Assembly (NCBI GenBank): GCA_013426815.1
Contig: JACDZH010000007.1
Span: 1 to 38,240 of the forward strand
Direction: 5' to 3'
DNA: 38,240 nt
From: Paludibacter sp.
GTDB taxonomy: Bacteria > Bacteroidota > Bacteroidia > Bacteroidales > Paludibacteraceae
Part shown: positions 36,972 through 38,240 of the stretch, piece after piece
Layout of the letters: the number at the start of each line of letters is the position of its first letter
Position numbering within the stretch: the first letter of the stretch is position 1
Made by a program: the position numbers and the translations under genes
The notes under the pieces: model-generated
The model's input: only the letters and a program-made list of their open reading frames with translations
Databases searched by the model: none
Told to the model about the DNA's origin: nothing

Positions 36972-37045
36972 GGCGAGATAGCTCAGTTGGTTAGAGCGCA
37001 TGATTCATAATCATGAGGTCGCGAGTTCAATTCTCGCTCTCGCTA
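36972..37045 (+). tRNA. tRNA-Met (anticodon CAT, elongator type)
   Basis: A complete 74-nt cloverleaf. The acceptor GGCGAGA pairs with TCTCGCT (one G-U at position 1-72). The D arm is in AGCTCAGTTGGTTAGAGC. The anticodon stem CATGA/TCATG encloses loop TTCATAA with anticodon CAT. The T arm is GCGAG-TTCAATT-CTCGC, discriminator A. No CCA is encoded. The closed 1-72 pair and the lack of three G-C pairs in the anticodon stem argue against an initiator; a lysidine-modified tRNA-Ile(CAT) is less likely by its acceptor sequence. Confidence 0.95.
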
Positions 37046-37052
37046 CTCAACT

Positions 37053-37082
37053 AAAAAGGAAGTTCATTTGAACTTCCTTTTC
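37053..37082 (+). terminator. Bidirectional terminator between tRNA-Met and the lipoprotein gene
   Basis: A perfect 12-bp stem AAAAGGAAGTTC (37054-37065) with its complement at 37070-37081, a 4-nt ATTT loop, and A/T runs at both ends. Confidence 0.92.
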
Positions 37083-37104
37083 TTTTAAATTTAATTTGAT
37101 ATTT

Positions 37105-37620
37105 CTACTTTACTGCTAAAATAGGTGTTTTCAATGTAAATGAAAATTGACTAAGATCGGAACTTGCATCCGAAACAACACTAAAAGTAAGTTTAGCTTC
37201 CCTAGAAGCCTTTTTTGCAACATATTTAAATGGGAAAAAAAGCGATATAGTAGTTCCATTCATTAGGAATCTTCCTTCTGTATAATTCGAATTGGACATA
37301 AAGACAGAATCCATTGAACTTTTGCTGGGAAGTATCATTTTAGTCAAACTATCAGCCGATTGGGTAATAATAAACGATTTTAGATTATTGGAAACACCGG
37401 TAACATATATTTGAAAACTAACAGTATCTCCTACAGCTATTGTATCCAGCCTATAAACACCTGCCAAATCGGTATAATAGATATTTAGGGTGTCCATTTT
37501 GTTAGTTGTAGGGTTCTTATAAAATTGTATTTCTGGGCGATAATTCACAGTATTGTCTACATTACAAGCAATAAAAACGAATAAAAAAAATCCGAAGAAG
37601 TAAAAAGTGTGCTTTTTCAT
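37105..37620 (-). CDS. Small lipoprotein of unknown function
   Basis: From the ATG at 37620 the protein is 171 residues: a hydrophobic signal MKKHTFYFFGFFLFVFIAC with a lipobox-like FIAC (Cys19 lipidated), then a beta-rich, Thr/Ser-rich periplasmic or surface domain with no motif I recognise. The longer open frame to 37689 is rejected because a consensus promoter lies at 37639-37670, placing transcription start at about 37632, and because the lipoprotein signal begins at the chosen Met. The short predicted leader (about 12 nt) is notable. It is monocistronic; no neighbour suggests a role. Confidence 0.78.
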   Translation of the reverse strand: MKKHTFYFFGFFLFVFIACNVDNTVNYRPEIQFYKNPTTNKMDTLNIYYTDLAGVYRLDTIAVGDTVSFQIYVTGVSNNLKSFIITQSADSLTKMILPSKSSMDSVFMSNSNYTEGRFLMNGTTISLFFPFKYVAKKASREAKLTFSVVSDASSDLSQFSFTLKTPILAVK

Positions 37621-37638
37621 ATTGATTAATATTTTTTG

Positions 37639-37670
37639 CAAAATTACAAAAACCAGACCAAAGTAGCAAA
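37639..37670 (-). promoter_or_regulatory. Promoter of the lipoprotein gene
   Basis: Minus strand: TTTG (37670-37667), 20-nt spacer, TAATTTTG (37646-37639). It fixes the start codon choice. Confidence 0.8.
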
Positions 37671-38240
37671 TAAATGCAAACAAATACAAATAAAGGGTTC
37701 TGCTACTTTTGTGTGGGTTGATGGTTAATTTAAAAAATCAAGTACAAATGGCATATCCAGAGCATCGGGAGTTTTACATATTTTTTTTACAAAAAAATTA
37801 AATAGTTTCTTCTCAAAATTTAAAGTATCACATAGTACTATAACTTAATTTTTGTTTTACATATCAAATTGTTAAGCATCTATTTTATATATTTTCAAAG
37901 AAAAATTGTAAAACTATGTCTATTAATTGATAATTGTCGTAATACCCACATGAATTCTAGTAGTACCAAATAAATAATACCCAATCATTGTAGTCTTGTA
38001 AAATCATTGTAAATACAAAAATTTAAATCACTCTTTTCTTTCGAGATTAAATTTAGTTAGTTAGGCTTAAGGTTGTGTATTAGATGGGTGCTTTGCCACC
38101 AACCAACCAACCAACACTAGCCCGAATTCATCGTACAGTATTGTCATTCTGATGGTTCATTCCGTGAAACGGAAACATTGTGAAGAATAGACATTATATA
38201 AGTTGTAATTAATTGAAATAAAATTAGTTACTTTGCAGTA
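37671..38240. other. Terminal intergenic region, no gene seen
   Basis: AT-rich, with no convincing reading frame. It contains four tandem CCAA units (38099-38115 region), a TTAGTTAGTTAG run (about 38053-38064) and a 6-bp hairpin TTCCGT-GAA-ACGGAA (about 38160-38174). A partial promoter-like TTACTTTG at 38228-38235 may belong to a gene beyond the window. Confidence 0.5.

Noticed and set aside
37621-37689. 23-residue N-terminal extension of the lipoprotein
   Set aside because: It overlaps a consensus promoter, and a complete lipoprotein signal begins at the ATG at 37620.

Overview
The window reads as a chromosomal segment of a low-GC, anaerobic member of the Bacteroidota, most likely order Bacteroidales. 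The evidence is the Bacteroidota sigma-factor promoter signature (TTTG, 19-21 nt spacer, TAnnTTTG) in front of many genes, weak Shine-Dalgarno sites, a type IX secretion sorting tail, a three-subunit succinate dehydrogenase/fumarate reductase, a GT3-type glycogen synthase and an electron-bifurcating-type [FeFe] hydrogenase. Genus and species cannot be fixed from sequence reading alone.

Layout. (1) 119-6461, minus strand: a complete histidine-degradation operon hutH-hutU-hutI-ftcD/fchA with overlapping or nearly abutting genes, taking histidine to glutamate and delivering the formimino carbon to folate. (2) 6831-10790, minus: sdhC-sdhA-sdhB. A four-helix-bundle (23S rRNA intervening-sequence family) gene sits between sdhA and sdhB and is bounded by 30-nt inverted repeats. 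(3) 10982-15312, minus: hydB-hydA-hydC, a trimeric NAD(H)-linked [FeFe] hydrogenase. Groups 2 and 3 together are a redox-balancing block (fumarate reduction and H2 metabolism). (4) 15770-18668: miaB (minus), a candidate small RNA (plus, about 17436-17518), then greA and a HIT-family gene (plus). greA has a terminator-like hairpin in its leader. (5) 19073-20131, minus: a GNAT/OlsB-like N-acyltransferase, probably for amino-acid lipids. (6) 20890-33597: glycogen metabolism in two divergent halves. glgP (GT35) and a GT3 glycogen synthase lie on the minus strand; an amylo-1,6-glucosidase-type debranching enzyme, a GT4 glycosyltransferase and a GH57 alpha-amylase-like protein lie on the plus strand. 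Between the halves is an accessory stretch: a secreted T9SS protein, a hicAB toxin-antitoxin pair whose toxin gene is split by a small inverted-repeat element, and a rhomboid protease with an acidic tail. (7) 33723-37620: cca, a decayed serine beta-lactamase-family gene, an elongator tRNA-Met and a small lipoprotein gene.

The main surprises are the repeat-bounded four-helix-bundle cassette that fills the sdhA-sdhB gap, the TTAA-flanked miniature element in hicA (removing it with one TTAA restores a 64-codon hicA), a candidate orphan small RNA next to an attenuator-like greA leader, a GH57 protein with Gly at the expected catalytic Asp, and several families of dispersed intergenic repeats. No CRISPR array, rRNA, prophage or complete transposase gene was seen.
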